Shown here piece after piece: positions 63,913 to 64,000 of a stretch of DNA of 64,000 nucleotides (the first letter of the stretch is position 1; each line of letters begins with the position of its first letter). Below the pieces are notes generated by a model that saw only the letters and a program-made list of their open reading frames with translations, was not told the DNA's origin and ran no database searches. The DNA comes from Aphrocallistes beatrix (taxonomy: Eukaryota > Porifera > Hexactinellida > Sceptrulophora > Aphrocallistidae), in assembly GCA_963281255.1 (NCBI GenBank), contig OY725488.1, positions 10,389,524 through 10,453,523 of the forward strand, read 5' to 3'. Both the position numbers and the translations under genes were made by a program.

Positions 63913-64000
63913 CATAGACCTTATTCTCATTGAAACAGATTCCACGAGGTCCATGCATCTTCTCATTAAACTGAAAAGAAAACTGGAATGAACTAGTGAA
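63913..64000 (-). pseudogene. NHL single-exon gene fragment at window edge
   Basis: Reads as the junction of NHL blades 1 and 2 of the 411-residue family (FTSSFQF, then EKMHGPRGICFNEN). It is cut at 63913 by the P-like element end and continues beyond the window. Coding downstream of the insertion is not seen in the window. Confidence 0.75.

Noticed and set aside
1..64000. tRNA, rRNA or spliceosomal RNA genes
   Set aside because: No recognisable A/B-box tRNA fold or conserved rRNA/snRNA core was seen by eye; a covariance-model scan was not possible.

Overview
The window is eukaryotic nuclear DNA. It has spliced genes with GT..AG introns (one only 69 bp), TATA-type promoters, about 35% GC by eye, many DNA transposons, and metazoan proteins: an Eph-type receptor tyrosine kinase with ligand-binding, Cys-rich, FN3, kinase and SAM parts, a FEM1-like protein, and coiled-coil/NHL-repeat proteins. 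The compact genes, intronless or short-intron structure, Eph-like receptor and large lineage-specific families suggest an early-branching animal, most likely a demosponge of the Amphimedon type. The species call is inference.

Layout. (1) 1-14.3 kb is a decayed tandem array of a multi-pass (about 7 TM) membrane-protein family. Two copies are intact (8608-9759 and 11328-12482, minus strand) and several are broken. A divergent plus-strand branch of the same family stands head-to-head with them and survives only as pseudogenes at about 2.3-3.0, 5.6, 10.2 and 13.0-14.2 kb. A hAT, a mariner and a palindromic hairpin lie in the array, with a kinase fragment copied from the neighbouring gene. (2) 14.3-17.6 kb is an intact, intronless Eph-like receptor kinase. 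(3) 17.6-26.5 kb holds miniature elements, a dead mariner (19483-20819), a FEM1-like gene (22205-23932), a hAT MITE and a probable divergent TATA promoter pair with a 50-codon ORF at about 26 kb. (4) 26.7-64 kb is a tandem array of coiled-coil/NHL proteins of two types: two-exon genes (copies at 26.8-28.9, 41.8-44.0 and a split copy at 51.4/61.9 kb) and single-exon 411-residue genes (31.0, 38.5, 46.0 and 49.3 kb, plus broken copies at 32.8 and 63.9 kb). GC-rich repeated segments lie between them. The blocks at 26.7-32.2 and 41.8-47.3 kb are offset by a constant 15.05 kb and are one segmental duplication.

The most notable structure is a 7.9-kb foldback transposon at 52538-60456. It is flanked by a perfect 9-bp target duplication. 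Each inverted terminal repeat contains four tandem units of 185 bp. Inside is a damaged MULE/NOF-like transposase gene that runs, across an A10 frameshift, into an OTU-type cysteine-protease domain. A second DNA transposon is nested in it at 56754-59298, with P-element/THAP-type coding remnants and a 7-bp target duplication. The pair sits between exon 1 and the exon 2 fragment of the third two-exon NHL gene and splits it. Shorter elements related to the nested one (40109-41203 and the end at 63912) carry similar termini and the same 7-bp duplication length.

Intact genes with a plausible function are few: two orphan multi-pass receptors, one Eph-like kinase, one FEM1-like protein (possible substrate receptor of a cullin-2 ligase), one two-exon and four single-exon NHL proteins. 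The NHL proteins lack RING and B-box, so they look like binding or scaffold proteins rather than ligases.
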